Origin: Clostridium beijerinckii HUN142
Lineage (GTDB): Bacteria > Bacillota > Clostridia > Clostridiales > Clostridiaceae
Direction: 5' to 3'
Assembly (NCBI RefSeq): GCF_000621745.1
Contig: NZ_JHXK01000021.1
Span: 1 to 64,000 of the forward strand
Length of the DNA stretch: 64,000 bases
How positions within the stretch are numbered: the stretch's first letter is position 1; the number at the start of each line of letters is the position of its first letter. Both the position numbers and the translations under genes were made by a program. The notes under the pieces were generated by a model. It had not been told where the DNA came from. It was given only the letters and a program-made list of their open reading frames with translations, and did no database searches. Shown piece after piece: positions 1 to 8,331 of this stretch.

Positions 1-275
1 TTTACATTTATTAATTTTCCTAGCATTCCGTTAACCCAATTATCAACATAAACCTTACCACATGATGTGCAAAATCTACTTTTACATGTAAATCCAACTT
101 TCTTTATTTCACCACAATCATCACATTTTAATTCAATGTAGCCATTACTTATATCCTTGCATTTCATAACTTTTTTCACTTCTGCAATAACATTAGGTCT
201 AATTTTATTTTTATATTTTTTATAAAATTCATTCCAATTTTCTTCTAATATTATTCTTAATTTACTCTTAATCAT
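1..275 (-). CDS. IS91-type transposase, N-terminal part, cut by the left edge
   Basis: Reading leftward from an ATG at 275 the frame stays open to base 1, giving about 91 residues. It contains a zinc-ribbon of the form CDDCGEIKKVGFTCKSRFC followed by CGK, typical of the zinc-binding domain (PF14319) at the start of IS91/IS801-like Y2 transposases. An in-frame TAA lies just upstream (285-287), so the start is at or just before 275; no strong ribosome site is visible. Whether the rest of the gene is intact cannot be seen. It suggests this end of the window has been open to insertion. Confidence 0.7.
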   Translation of the reverse strand, partial: MIKSKLRIILEENWNEFYKKYKNKIRPNVIAEVKKVMKCKDISNGYIELKCDDCGEIKKVGFTCKSRFCTSCGKVYVDNWVNGMLGKLINV

Positions 276-360
276 TTCATCAATTTACCACATAAATTTA
301 CTCAATACAAGTCTACACCGCGCTTTCAGCGATCGGAATTTTTATACTTTCCTATACAAT

Positions 361-394
361 AAAAAAGTAGGAATTTTTATTAAAATTCCTGCTT
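361..394 (-). terminator. Rho-independent terminator of the C1 peptidase gene
   Basis: A 12 bp stem (AGTAGGAATTTT at 366-377 with AAAATTCCTGCT at 382-393, one G-U pair) is followed on the minus strand by TTTTTTATTG. It lies 130 bp past the peptidase stop. Bases 276-524 hold no other gene. Confidence 0.7.
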
Positions 395-524
395 ATATTA
401 TATATAAATTTAATCGTTAGGTTTTATTTGCATTGTTCCTCTTTAATTTATCTCTTATAATACTTTATTATAATTGTTCATATAATTGATTCAATTACTA
501 TTCTATATTTTCAAGCATTAATAA

Positions 525-1373
525 TTATTCATCATCTGTCATTACATAAGCTTCCATCTTCTGGCTTCTTATTAAATCATAGCTAATCCATCCATAGCCA
601 TTAATTCCCCAGTCTTTACCCCATGAATTTATTATTTTTACAGCCTTTTTACTATCATCATAACCAACTACACAAACTGCATGACCACCTCTATTTTCTC
701 CATAAATCTGGTCATAAATTGGATTATCAGAATTTAAATTATCAAAATCTGGATATACTGATATTCCAATAACTACCGGATTTCCATCTGCAATTTGTGC
801 CTTTATTGAATTATAGTCACCATCTGGAAGTTGACTCCAACTTTTTGCTTTATATTTAGCTGCATTAGCCTTTTGCTCATCTGTTGGTGTAACCTGCCAA
901 CTATATTCGCTACCATCATAAGGCATATCTGATAATGTAGTACAACCTTGTTCTTCTAACAGTTTAAATGCATCAGAAAAAAGAGCCCCCCCTCCATCTG
1001 CTGAATCGTCTTGATGTATCTGATTATATATATATGCTGGACTAAATACATGATCGTTTGTACCTAATCCCCACTTCCATTCAAGACATTCCTGATATGT
1101 TTTATCTGCATATCCTGTTGCCCATGCAACACAGCTCCCTAAGTCTCCTTGATTAGATACTTTAGGAAATTTACTTGATAAATCAATTTTTGCAGGCAAT
1201 TGTATTTTACTATCTGAATTTATTACCTTTTTAATGCCAGGTATGCTTTCATGTAGCTCTTTTAATCCTGTCGGATGTAGTGTTTTTGCATAGGAATTTT
1301 GAGTTGGAATTAAAGCTCCCATAACTATAAGTGAACATGCTAAAACTTTGATACTAATTTTTTTTAATTTCAT
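525..1373 (-). CDS. Secreted papain-like (C1A) cysteine peptidase
   Basis: The 282-residue protein begins with a signal peptide (KK at 4-5, hydrophobic core to about residue 25, likely cut after SYA at 29). The catalytic domain carries QGDLGSCVAWATGYA (oxyanion Gln about 75, nucleophile Cys about 81), GGHAVCVVGYDD (catalytic His) and INSWGKDWG (catalytic Asn). These are the hallmarks of family C1A. The prosegment is very short (about 35 residues), as in many clostridial exported C1 peptidases. A GGGGGAG ribosome site sits 7 nt before the ATG. It should act outside the cell on proteins; the substrate is unknown. A terminator-like hairpin about 160 bp upstream suggests its transcription may be attenuated. 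Confidence 0.9.
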   Translation of the reverse strand: MKLKKISIKVLACSLIVMGALIPTQNSYAKTLHPTGLKELHESIPGIKKVINSDSKIQLPAKIDLSSKFPKVSNQGDLGSCVAWATGYADKTYQECLEWKWGLGTNDHVFSPAYIYNQIHQDDSADGGGALFSDAFKLLEEQGCTTLSDMPYDGSEYSWQVTPTDEQKANAAKYKAKSWSQLPDGDYNSIKAQIADGNPVVIGISVYPDFDNLNSDNPIYDQIYGENRGGHAVCVVGYDDSKKAVKIINSWGKDWGINGYGWISYDLIRSQKMEAYVMTDDE

Positions 1374-1529
1374 TTTATTACTCCCCCATTTTCAGTATAG
1401 AATTTAAATCTCCCCCTAACGATTTTATTTTATATATTCTTAATAGTTATCTTTATAATCGCTTCATTTTTTTATCTTAGCCCTTATATTAAGTTTATTA
1501 AGATCCAATCAGCAATTTGTGAATACAAA

Positions 1530-1573
1530 AAAAGACAATGGTGCCGTAAATTTTCCTTTAGACTCCATTGCCC
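1530..1573 (-). terminator. Hairpin with T tract in the long leader of the peptidase gene
   Basis: On the minus strand CAATGG, GTC and TAAA pair with TTTA, GGC and CCATTG around a short loop, followed by TCTTTTTTT. It lies 157 bp upstream of the peptidase and about 390 bp downstream of the terminator of the preceding gene, so it sits inside what looks like an untranslated leader. That placement fits a regulated (riboswitch or attenuator) terminator. I recognise no known riboswitch class in 1574-1960, which contains no gene. Confidence 0.5.
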
Positions 1574-1960
1574 TTGATATTCTATTTATTAAAAATACTA
1601 TCAATTATAATAAAATATTTTTATTGATTAACACTCAAATAACCATTAAGTTATCTACAAATACTATATTCACATAATACGCAGCGTAAGTAAATACCCT
1701 TTTCTCTAAACGCATAGAATATAGCATTAAAGGCATATTAAAACGTTTATTTCCCTTTGTTTCTATGATCACATTTTTGAATATACCTATATCCACTTAT
1801 TTAACTATTAACGAAATTTACAATCACTTTTATATCGTATATTGCAATAAATTTACATTTAAAATTCTGTTAATCAATGTTCTTATATTAACATTTTCTA
1901 AATCTAAAAGGCTGATAACAAAACTAAATCTCGTATTCTAGTCTCATAAATCTTTAAAAT

Positions 1961-2020
1961 AAGATATAAATAAAAATGGCAGTACCTGTAAAAGTACTGT
2001 CGCTTTTGCTTATATCTTAT
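1961..2020 (-). terminator. Terminator of the DUF975 gene
   Basis: A nested palindrome: outer AAGATATAA/TTATATCTT and inner GGCAGTAC/GTACTGTC around CTGTAAAA. On the minus strand the inner stem is followed by ATTTTTATTTAT. It begins about 45 bp past the stop of the membrane protein gene. Confidence 0.65.
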
Positions 2021-2062
2021 TTTCTTGACCATTAATAATTGAAAAATAGTATAATTTTAAAA

Positions 2063-2710
2063 TTAACCTCTCTCCCATTCTTGAAGTAACTTAGTATATA
2101 ACGATCCAAAAGATACATTAACATACACATTTACAAAAACCATTCCAAAAGACATAAATACATCAAAATATTCGGGATACCAATATTTTATAGCTGCTGC
2201 TGGAGCCACTACTAATAAGCTCCATCCTATAAAACTTATATATAACCAAAATATTTCCGAAATGTGTCCATCTGTCATTTTAATACTTCTATCAATTGCT
2301 TCTTGAATGCTTATATTAGGATTATCAGCCCATATATAGTATGTCATAGAATATTTTGCAGCTGCTATTATACCTGGGATTATTAATAATAGCGACCATA
2401 ATAGTGTAAGAATATTTACTGCTAACGTCATTCCTAATGCTTTAAAGAACTTCTTTGTGCCAGTAAATATATCTGAAAAATTAACTTTCTCGCCTCTAAC
2501 TATGTTTAATATTATACTAAAATATCCAAATGTAAATAATGCACCAAATATAATTTCTAATATCAAATTCCATATAACACTAGAATCTTGAAATAAACCT
2601 CCTATAATACCTGCACCACTATACACTAGCGTACTTAATATTCCAATCTTCCAATTGCCTTTTAAACTGTATCTTGCACTTTTTCTTATTTCTTTGCTCT
2701 CAATATCCAT
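2063..2710 (-). CDS. DUF975 family integral membrane protein
   Basis: 215 residues. The N-terminal motif of the form SKEIRKSARYSLKGNWKIGIL followed by several hydrophobic segments is typical of DUF975 (PF06161), a Firmicutes membrane family of unknown function. About five to six membrane spans are visible, including residues 22-42, 60-75, 90-120, 150-175 and 185-205. An AGAGGGAG ribosome site precedes the ATG. The gene is monocistronic, with its own terminator downstream and 240 bp upstream to the next gene. No function can be assigned. Confidence 0.8.
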   Translation of the reverse strand: MDIESKEIRKSARYSLKGNWKIGILSTLVYSGAGIIGGLFQDSSVIWNLILEIIFGALFTFGYFSIILNIVRGEKVNFSDIFTGTKKFFKALGMTLAVNILTLLWSLLLIIPGIIAAAKYSMTYYIWADNPNISIQEAIDRSIKMTDGHISEIFWLYISFIGWSLLVVAPAAAIKYWYPEYFDVFMSFGMVFVNVYVNVSFGSLYTKLLQEWERG

Positions 2711-2953
2711 ATATCTCCCTCTAAACTTCTCTCAAATTAATAATAAACTAGACCTTTTATCAATCTCCATAAAATATTTTTCTACTAACTTGCTATTGAT
2801 TGAGTTCAAATTTAATTATTTATAGTGCTACTAATACTAGTACATATTCTGAAACTTTGTATAAAATATCATATTCCTAATTTTACCCAATGTGATATAT
2901 AAATTTACAATCCAATTGCACTTTTGTAAATACAAGACTGTAAGTTTTTAGAA
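2711..2953. other. Intergenic, AT-rich, no gene seen
   Basis: This 243 bp gap upstream of the DUF975 gene holds its promoter region. It has two TGTAAAT/ATTTACA stretches near 2900-2935 that loosely resemble the repeat seen at other genes here, but not well enough to count as a copy. Confidence 0.4.
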
Positions 2954-3409
2954 TCACGTCCTTTTCAAAATGTAATTTCCAATTTTAAAACCATAATTAC
3001 TGTAGAAAGGTAACGCTTCATCATTTGCATATACCACATTAATTTGAATATCTGTTATAGCATTAGATTCAAACCAACTTAAAGCATTTTTCATAAGCTT
3101 GTCTCCTAGCTTAAGCTTTCGATAATTTTTCTCAACAAATATAGATTCTATTTCTCCTAAATTGTCTTCAATTGAACTTAAACAATACCCTACATAATTT
3201 CCTGTTTCGTTGTCTAGAAGCATATCGAACTTAATAACACCGTTTTTAGCCTTTTTACAAATAGATTCTATTCTTTTGTCAAAAGTAAATCTGTCATATT
3301 TCTCCTTAAAGTGCACAGATTTATTATAGTGAATAGAATTAAGTTGCTCCCATAATGGTTTCATTAACTCAATTTCTTTTATTCCCTTTTCAACAATAGA
3401 AATATTCAT
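2954..3409 (-). CDS. GNAT-family N-acetyltransferase
   Basis: 151 residues from the ATG at 3409; a GTG start at 3421 would lie inside the GGGAGGG ribosome site, so it is rejected. The acetyl-CoA binding region is visible as IFVEKNYRKLKLGDKLMKNAL (motif A, slightly degenerate, normally R/Q-x-x-G-x-G/A) followed by DIQINVVYANDEALPFYSNYGFK (motif B). Substrate unknown. It stands alone and has a copy of the region's repeat (3466-3502) in its promoter. Confidence 0.8.
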   Translation of the reverse strand: MNISIVEKGIKEIELMKPLWEQLNSIHYNKSVHFKEKYDRFTFDKRIESICKKAKNGVIKFDMLLDNETGNYVGYCLSSIEDNLGEIESIFVEKNYRKLKLGDKLMKNALSWFESNAITDIQINVVYANDEALPFYSNYGFKIGNYILKRT

Positions 3410-3465
3410 AAACCCTCCCACTACTCAATTAATATTTAATACAAACTAACTTGCTATATAAACAA

Positions 3466-3502
3466 ATTATAACAGTATTGTAAATAGTGGTAAATCCATT
3501 CT
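3466..3502 (-). repeat. Promoter-associated repeat, copy 1 (upstream of GNAT gene)
   Basis: On the minus strand it reads ATTTACAATACTGTTATAAT, matching the core ATTTACA-N4/5-TGTTATAAT seen in at least seven other gaps of this region. The TATAAT lies about 60 bp before the ATG, a reasonable -10 box position. The 5' half (CTGAAT-type) is poorly kept here. Confidence 0.55.
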
Positions 3503-3527
3503 CTAGTTAATTAATGATAATTTAAGA

Positions 3528-4121
3528 TTATTTTTCTTCATTATTCAAAAGTCTTATTAAATTATCTTTATGTTTATATATCATTAAAATACATGCTATT
3601 AAACTGCTCACTATTATTGACATAGGTAATTTCATAATTATACACATTAAAGGTATTGTTACTCCTATTGCAATTGACCTTATAGAAACTATACTTGTAA
3701 ATAAACGCAATATAAAATGAACTGCAACTCCAACCAATGTTGGAATTGGTACAATTACAAAAAATGCACCAATAGTTGTATTAACGCCCTTCCCACCATT
3801 AAATCCTAGGAATGGAGTAAAATCGTGTCCCAAAATTACTGCTATAGCAATAATCGAAAGATAAGTATCCATTGATGCTTGTGGTTCAAAAATCTTTGCT
3901 AAATAAATTCCTGAAAATACGGGAATTATGCCCTTTGAAATATCCACTATTTGAGTAATAATAGATATTTTACGTCCTGCCACTCTTTTAACATTGGTAG
4001 ATCCTATATTTCCACTACCTTTGGTCCTTATATCAATTCCGTGCAACTTTTTGATAATTAAGTATCCTGTTGGAATTGAACCACATAAAAAAGATACTAT
4101 AATTGACAAAATAATAATCAT
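3528..4121 (-). CDS. plsY: Glycerol-3-phosphate acyltransferase PlsY
   Basis: 197 residues, membrane protein with five to six spans. It uses acyl-phosphate to acylate the 1-position of glycerol-3-phosphate, the first step of phospholipid synthesis in Gram-positives. The PlsY motifs are present: GSIPTGYLI near residue 15, GSGNIGSTN near 36-44, and GHDFTPFLGFNGGKG near 97-111. A GGGAG ribosome site precedes the ATG. It stands alone among accessory genes, so it may be an extra copy rather than the housekeeping gene. Confidence 0.93.
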   Translation of the reverse strand: MIIILSIIVSFLCGSIPTGYLIIKKLHGIDIRTKGSGNIGSTNVKRVAGRKISIITQIVDISKGIIPVFSGIYLAKIFEPQASMDTYLSIIAIAVILGHDFTPFLGFNGGKGVNTTIGAFFVIVPIPTLVGVAVHFILRLFTSIVSIRSIAIGVTIPLMCIIMKLPMSIIVSSLIACILMIYKHKDNLIRLLNNEEK

Positions 4122-4178
4122 ATATTCTCCCTAACTTTGTTCTATTTTCTTAATTTATAATAATGAGATGCCCTAAAA

Positions 4179-4490
4179 TCAGAACAATCCTCCATTATAT
4201 TTCTTTTGTGCTCTAAACATCATCCTAAATCCCAATACAGCAAATATTACAAAACATATCCATCCATATTTTGTGTTTCCTATTAAATTAATAATGCCTG
4301 TCAGTATAATTCCAATTCCCATGATAATGCATCCTTTTCCAACTTCCTCAGTATAAGGTTTCTTATCACTTTCAGCAACCCTTGCATAATGATAATCGTG
4401 AATCAATGTTATCTGCTCCTTTTTCCAAATACGCCATCCTAAAAATATAGAAAGTAGTCCTAGTGGAATCATTAATATCAAGTTAATCAC
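4179..4490 (-). CDS. Small membrane protein, DUF3784-like
   Basis: 103 residues if translation starts at the GTG at 4490, 8 nt after a GGGAG box; an upstream TTG at 4505 would overlap that box. It has three hydrophobic segments: the N-terminus, the middle (about 55-75) and the C-terminal third, with a polar loop (HDYHYARVAESDKKPYTEEVG) between the first two. The layout matches the DUF3784 gene directly upstream, with which it is probably co-transcribed (gap 23 bp). Function unknown. Confidence 0.65.
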   Translation of the reverse strand: MINLILMIPLGLLSIFLGWRIWKKEQITLIHDYHYARVAESDKKPYTEEVGKGCIIMGIGIILTGIINLIGNTKYGWICFVIFAVLGFRMMFRAQKKYNGGLF

Positions 4491-4513
4491 GTACTCATCT
4501 CCCAATGAAATTA

Positions 4514-4837
4514 TTATCTTTTATATTTATCAAATGCTTTTTCTGGATTAAAATGCATATTTTTAAAAAGATATATGAGCCAAACTAAAAAAGCAATCCA
4601 AAAGCATAATTTACCCCAAAATATTGATGTTATTGCACCAATAAGATATATAATGGAACATGTAAAGAAGAAATTACGTTCATCTTTACTTAGACGAACT
4701 TCATCGTATTTCTCTCGTTCTTTCTTAGTTTTTAAATTATATCCCGATATCAGAATACATGCTTTTTCTTTAAAAATCATAAATACCATTCCAAGTAATC
4801 CAAAAATAGCTGACATAATAAAGCCAACAATCATCAT
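4514..4837 (-). CDS. DUF3784 domain membrane protein
   Basis: 107 residues. The sequence KEKACILISGYN followed by KTKKEREKYDEVRLSKD, between an N-terminal membrane span and two C-terminal spans, is characteristic of DUF3784, a clostridial family of unknown role. AAGGAG lies 7 nt before the first ATG. It is probably first in a two-gene unit with the related small gene downstream. A repeat copy (4900-4966) occupies its promoter. Confidence 0.8.
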   Translation of the reverse strand: MMIVGFIMSAIFGLLGMVFMIFKEKACILISGYNLKTKKEREKYDEVRLSKDERNFFFTCSIIYLIGAITSIFWGKLCFWIAFLVWLIYLFKNMHFNPEKAFDKYKR

Positions 4838-4899
4838 TTTCCATCTCCTTAAATAAAAATAGAAAATATTTAGTTTCTAATTAATTTCTATTGTAATTA

Positions 4900-4966
4900 A
4901 TTCTAACATAAATAGTAAATATCACATTATCCATTTACCAGTTTGAATAATGTGATATTTAAAATT
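4900..4966 (-). repeat. Promoter-associated repeat, copy 2, palindromic form
   Basis: The minus strand reads GATATTTACTATTTATGTTAGAAT, matching the shared core. Here the element is paired with an inverted half: AAATATCACATTAT (4917-4930) and ATAATGTGATATTT (4947-4960) form a perfect 14 bp stem with a 16 nt loop. It sits between the YciI stop and the DUF3784 start, so the stem may also serve as the YciI terminator, though it has no clean T tract. Confidence 0.6.
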
Positions 4967-5009
4967 CTTATTTATTTTTTAAGAGCTATATTAATCCATA
5001 CAGTAAACT

Positions 5010-5297
5010 TTACTCAACAAACTCCTTAAAACCTTCAGAATACTTTGTTGGTTGAAATTCTATTATCTCATAATTAGCAACTCCATTTTTATGAAATGGA
5101 TCTTCACTAATAATTTCATTTACCTCTTCTTTATTTTTTGTGCTGCATAAAATTATTCCACCATCTCTAGGATTTTTTCTCCCTGAGCAGATAAAGTTGT
5201 TACTAGCATAGTATTTATTTAAGAATGTAATGTGATCTTCCAAATGCTTTTCAACCTCTTCTAGTGGTTTAACATAAGTTAAATTTACTATAAACAT
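5010..5297 (-). CDS. YciI-like (YCII-related) protein
   Basis: 95 residues, matching the whole length of the YCII domain: MFIVNLTYVKPLEEVEKHLE at the start, a central GRKNPRDGGIIL and the late DPFHKNGVANYEIIEF stretch with the conserved Asp-Pro-Phe. Family members are small dimeric alpha/beta proteins, some with hydrolase or peroxidase-like activity; here the role is unknown. GGGGGAAAG precedes the ATG. Single-gene unit with its own repeat-type promoter. Confidence 0.85.
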   Translation of the reverse strand: MFIVNLTYVKPLEEVEKHLEDHITFLNKYYASNNFICSGRKNPRDGGIILCSTKNKEEVNEIISEDPFHKNGVANYEIIEFQPTKYSEGFKEFVE

Positions 5298-5335
5298 TTT
5301 CTTTCCCCCAAGCTAAATTACAATTTGTTTTATAA

Positions 5336-5377
5336 ATTATAACATACTTGTAAATATCGCACTATCAACTTTTCAAA
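5336..5377 (-). repeat. Promoter-associated repeat, copy 3 (upstream of yciI-like gene)
   Basis: The minus strand carries TTTGAAAAGTTGATAG, then GATATTTACAAGTATGTTATAAT. The TATAAT is perfect and lies about 40 bp before the ATG. The dyad TTACA-AGTA-TGTTA overlaps it. Confidence 0.65.
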
Positions 5378-5446
5378 TTACATTATTTAAACTTCTACCT
5401 GCACATTTGTTTTATTATTACAAAAAAATATAATAAACTCTACAAA

Positions 5447-6046
5447 TTAGAAATTGCCTTGCTCAACTGACAAGTTAATTATGTCTTCTTCTGTAATCTT
5501 CCGTAATACTCTGCAAGGATTACCTACTGCAATTACTCCTGCTGGAATATCTTTATTTACTACACTTCCTGCCCCAATAATGCTACCTTTTCCTATAGTA
5601 ACTCCACCGCATACAGTTGAATTAGCACCAATCAATACATCATCTTCTATTGTAATAGGTTTTGAGGTTCCAATCCCTTCTGCCCTTTGTGTTGGAAATA
5701 TGGCATGTCCCGAGCAAGCCAAACAAACTCCAGGAGCTATAAATGCATTTGCACCAATATAAACTGGCGATGTATCTAATATTACACAATTATAGTTAAT
5801 CACAGCAAGCCCATAGGTATGTATATTAAAACCATAATCGCAACGAAATGACGGCTCAATAAATGTTAGCGGATGGCAAGTTCCAAGCAATTCTTTTAAA
5901 ATATTACTTCTCTTTTCTTTTTCTGATGGTCTAGTCTGATTATATTCCCAGCATAATTCTTTCGCTTTTAGTTGTAACTCTGATGGCATATCTGTGTGCT
6001 TTGAGCAATATCCTCTATTTTGTTTCATAATTTCTTTAAAATCCAT
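5447..6046 (-). CDS. Sugar O-acetyltransferase (maltose/galactoside acetyltransferase family)
   Basis: 199 residues from the ATG at 6046, 9 nt after AAGGA; a TTG 18 nt upstream is less likely. The N-terminal Mac domain (about 1-60) is followed by left-handed beta-helix hexapeptide repeats (about 75-185), ending in IGAGSVVNKDIPAGVIAVGNPCRV, the usual signature of LacA/Maa/NodL enzymes. It transfers acetyl from acetyl-CoA to a sugar hydroxyl; the sugar is not predictable. Single-gene unit. Confidence 0.9.
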   Translation of the reverse strand: MDFKEIMKQNRGYCSKHTDMPSELQLKAKELCWEYNQTRPSEKEKRSNILKELLGTCHPLTFIEPSFRCDYGFNIHTYGLAVINYNCVILDTSPVYIGANAFIAPGVCLACSGHAIFPTQRAEGIGTSKPITIEDDVLIGANSTVCGGVTIGKGSIIGAGSVVNKDIPAGVIAVGNPCRVLRKITEEDIINLSVEQGNF

Positions 6047-6085
6047 TACCTTAGTTCCTTTCAAATTATGATTTGTCTTTTATTT

Positions 6086-6129
6086 AATTGTAGCATGTTT
6101 TGTAAATTATGAACCATTCAGTTTTAAAA
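6086..6129 (-). repeat. Promoter-associated repeat, copy 4 (upstream of acetyltransferase)
   Basis: The minus strand reads TTTTAAAACTGAATGG, then CATAATTTACAAAACATGCTACAAT. Same order and spacing as the other copies, with a degenerate -10 (TACAAT) about 45 bp before the gene. Confidence 0.55.
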
Positions 6130-6217
6130 TCAGATAAAAAATGATAGATAGTAAATGCATCTAGCTTACTTTCCCTCCCAGCCTAAATTGCAATTTATCT
6201 AACAAATCACCAATTAG

Positions 6218-6460
6218 TCAACAGATAAATTCCATTCTTATAAATTCACCGTACCCAATAGGAGTATCTTTTTTATATATTTCCTTTACTATAAATCCTG
6301 CTCTTTTATAGCATTTAACTGCCCGCTCGTTGAAAGATCGCACCTCTAAAGCAATTATTTTGCTTGGATACAAATTAGCACTAGAATATTCTCCATCATA
6401 TTTCCAATTACAAATTTCTTTTGCATGTAATTCTGTAAATTCCTCCAATATCAATCTCAT
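6218..6460 (-). pseudogene. GNAT acetyltransferase with an internal deletion
   Basis: 80 residues from the ATG at 6460, 8 nt after AGAGG. The start (MRLILEEFTELHAKEICNWK) is the usual N-terminus of the ribosomal-protein-type GNATs of about 170 residues. The end (RSFNERAVKCYKRAGF) is the usual C-terminal motif B. The central acetyl-CoA binding part (about 90 residues, motif A) is missing, with an in-frame junction near SANLYPSKIIALEV. It cannot be a normal acetyltransferase; most likely a decayed copy that kept its frame. Confidence 0.75.
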
Positions 6461-6518
6461 TTCATATACCTCTATCCCACTCACCCTATTTTAGAATTGC
6501 GTAGTACTTGTACAACAA

Positions 6519-6556
6519 AAAATACCTCAAATTCGTTTTTGACAATGAGATATTTT
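6519..6556 (-). terminator. Terminator of the 98-residue membrane protein gene
   Basis: AAAATACCTCA (6519-6529) pairs with TGAGATATTTT (6546-6556), one mismatch, and the minus strand continues TTTTTTGTTG. It lies 10 bp past the gene's stop. Its arms resemble the palindromic halves of the region's repeat. Confidence 0.6.
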
Positions 6557-6566
6557 ATAGATATAT

Positions 6567-6863
6567 TTATTTTTTCTTAATATACATCCCTGCAACCATG
6601 CCAATTAGCATACCAAAACTGATTCCATATGAAAGTGACACAAGTCCTAATAAACTGAATACACTTCCAAAACAAATTCCCAAACACATTCTAACAGACA
6701 TATAATCATCTTCATCTACCGTACTCTTGGAATTTTCTTTATCTAGGCCTTTCTGTCCTCCAATGTTCAATTTGTCCTTTTTTCTGCTAAAGATTACTAC
6801 TGCAAAGGCAATTGCAATTCCCATAACTAGCCAAGGTAAAGCCGCCAATAAAAAATCAGACAT
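6567..6863 (-). CDS. Small membrane protein, unknown function
   Basis: 98 residues from the ATG at 6863, which lies 8 nt after GGAGG; an ATG at 6878 overlaps that box. A hydrophobic N-terminal segment (about 5-25) is followed by a charged stretch (SRKKDKLN to DEDDYMS) and a C-terminal pair of spans (about 65-95) ending IKKK. I recognise no family. It is a single-gene unit with a repeat copy upstream and a terminator downstream. Confidence 0.6.
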   Translation of the reverse strand: MSDFLLAALPWLVMGIAIAFAVVIFSRKKDKLNIGGQKGLDKENSKSTVDEDDYMSVRMCLGICFGSVFSLLGLVSLSYGISFGMLIGMVAGMYIKKK

Positions 6864-6926
6864 TTGATTATCCTCCATTAAATTCTTACTTGCTAGTCTT
6901 TTAAATCCACAATTTATGATCTTGTG

Positions 6927-6972
6927 AATTATAATATATTTACAAATACCACACTATTCAATCTTCAAGAAA
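6927..6972 (-). repeat. Promoter-associated repeat, copy 5 (upstream of small membrane gene)
   Basis: The minus strand reads CTTGAAGATTGAATAGTGTG, then GTATTTGTAAATATATTATAAT. The TATAAT is perfect and about 65 bp before the ATG. The usual TTTACA is TTTGTA here. Confidence 0.55.
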
Positions 6973-7022
6973 CATATTCTATATTCACTAAGTCAAACCT
7001 CCAAGCATATTATTACTTCAAA

Positions 7023-7931
7023 TTATTTTTTTCTCCAATTTTGTACTACCTCATTTGGATTTGGTCCTATATTATCATGTTCAACAATACAAGAATCTTG
7101 TTCTGTTTTTTTAAACCAGTCATCTAGGGGCTTTACTTTTTCTGCATATTCATCTGACATTTTGTTACCATAATAATCTGCATCCAATTTATTGTGTTCC
7201 TCAACTTTTTTTATATATTCTTCTTTGTCTTTCTTAGATACAATAAGGAAATGTTCCTGAAAAAATATGTCATGTGGATATAACTTTTTTGACTGACTAG
7301 AATCACCTGGTTTTCTACGAATACCATCATCTATTTTCTTTAAAACATTATTATTCGCACGAACACTGTTTGTATTATCCACAAATATTGCATAGTCTAT
7401 ATATATTGATGGTGCAGAATAATCAAAAAGTTCGTCTAGATATTCTTCCGCAGTCATTCCAACTTTTGATGGAGTTCTATTTCTTACAAAATGTAATTCC
7501 TTTAAATAACCATCACTACAATATTCACCAATCTGCTTTGCGTAATAATCTGATATCTCTTTGTTCCAATCCCTACCTTCAATATTTTCTTCAACTTGTT
7601 CATTTGAATTGGGATATTTTATATCTTCTGAATCTTTTGTCCACGAGTAATATTTTATATTATTTTCATAAAAAACATTATATTTTTTCCCATTACTTAC
7701 GGCTTCAAGTTTAAAATATGTGGGTAATGCAACTCCAACATAATCTGCTTTATTATATTTGATTACATTCACAGTAAAGTCTTGTCCATATTTGTTATAT
7801 AAGAAAGTCTTAACATTTTGTTCTGCTTCACGAGAAGCTAACTTATGATTACTACAACCTGTTATAACAAAAATAGCTACACCTATAAAAAGCGACACAA
7901 TAGTTAGCTTTAGCGCATACTTCTTATTCAT
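7023..7931 (-). CDS. Putative lipoprotein, unknown function
   Basis: 302 residues from the ATG at 7931 (MNKKYALKLTIV), preceded by AAGGAATAAGGA; the longer frame to 7988 has no ribosome site. A signal sequence ends at a lipobox-like VITGC, so Cys25 or so would be lipidated and the protein anchored outside the membrane. The mature part is hydrophilic, rich in Asn, Tyr and Lys, with no motif I recognise. It overlaps nothing and is followed by a perfect TATAAT-bearing gap upstream (near 8022). Confidence 0.6.
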   Translation of the reverse strand: MNKKYALKLTIVSLFIGVAIFVITGCSNHKLASREAEQNVKTFLYNKYGQDFTVNVIKYNKADYVGVALPTYFKLEAVSNGKKYNVFYENNIKYYSWTKDSEDIKYPNSNEQVEENIEGRDWNKEISDYYAKQIGEYCSDGYLKELHFVRNRTPSKVGMTAEEYLDELFDYSAPSIYIDYAIFVDNTNSVRANNNVLKKIDDGIRRKPGDSSQSKKLYPHDIFFQEHFLIVSKKDKEEYIKKVEEHNKLDADYYGNKMSDEYAEKVKPLDDWFKKTEQDSCIVEHDNIGPNPNEVVQNWRKK

Positions 7932-8049
7932 TATCCTTATTCCTTTATAAAAATATTTTAATAATCTATACCAGAATTCTCTAACCAAATTCTAAAATAA
8001 AAAAGGACTGTTTTATAAGTAAATTATAACATTACTTTACTGATACATA

Positions 8050-8331
8050 TTACATATTCTCAAGTTGCTTATTTATTATATAGTGAAAATACCGACTGTA
8101 AATAAAAAATACAGATAGCATTATTATAAAACTAACCATTATGATCATTTTTTTCTTCTTGTCTAGACAAACCCCATTGTCAATAATTTTTCTATTTAAA
8201 ATTCCTACTGAAACAATTGCTATGCTTAGTAATGAAACACTATACTTAATTGCATATATACTTAAACACATAGAAAATAAGTTAAGTATTATTCCTGATT
8301 TTACTGGATTTTTATAAATTATCGATTTCAA
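8050..8331 (-). CDS. Small membrane protein, unknown function
   Basis: 93 residues from a TTG start 6 nt after GGAGG (TTGAAATCG). Three hydrophobic segments: about 13-33, 34-48 and 62-80, separated by NRKIIDNGVCLDKKKK. No family recognised. A repeat copy lies about 120 bp upstream of its start. Confidence 0.55.
   Translation of the reverse strand: MKSIIYKNPVKSGIILNLFSMCLSIYAIKYSVSLLSIAIVSVGILNRKIIDNGVCLDKKKKMIIMVSFIIMLSVFFIYSRYFHYIINKQLENM

Noticed and set aside
1574..1960. A c-di-GMP, TPP or cobalamin riboswitch before the peptidase
   Set aside because: I looked for the conserved cores of these classes on the minus strand and did not find them.
5454..5762. A 102-residue plus-strand frame opposite the acetyltransferase
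   Set aside because: Its Pro/Ala/Thr pattern is the mirror of the hexapeptide repeats of the gene on the other strand.
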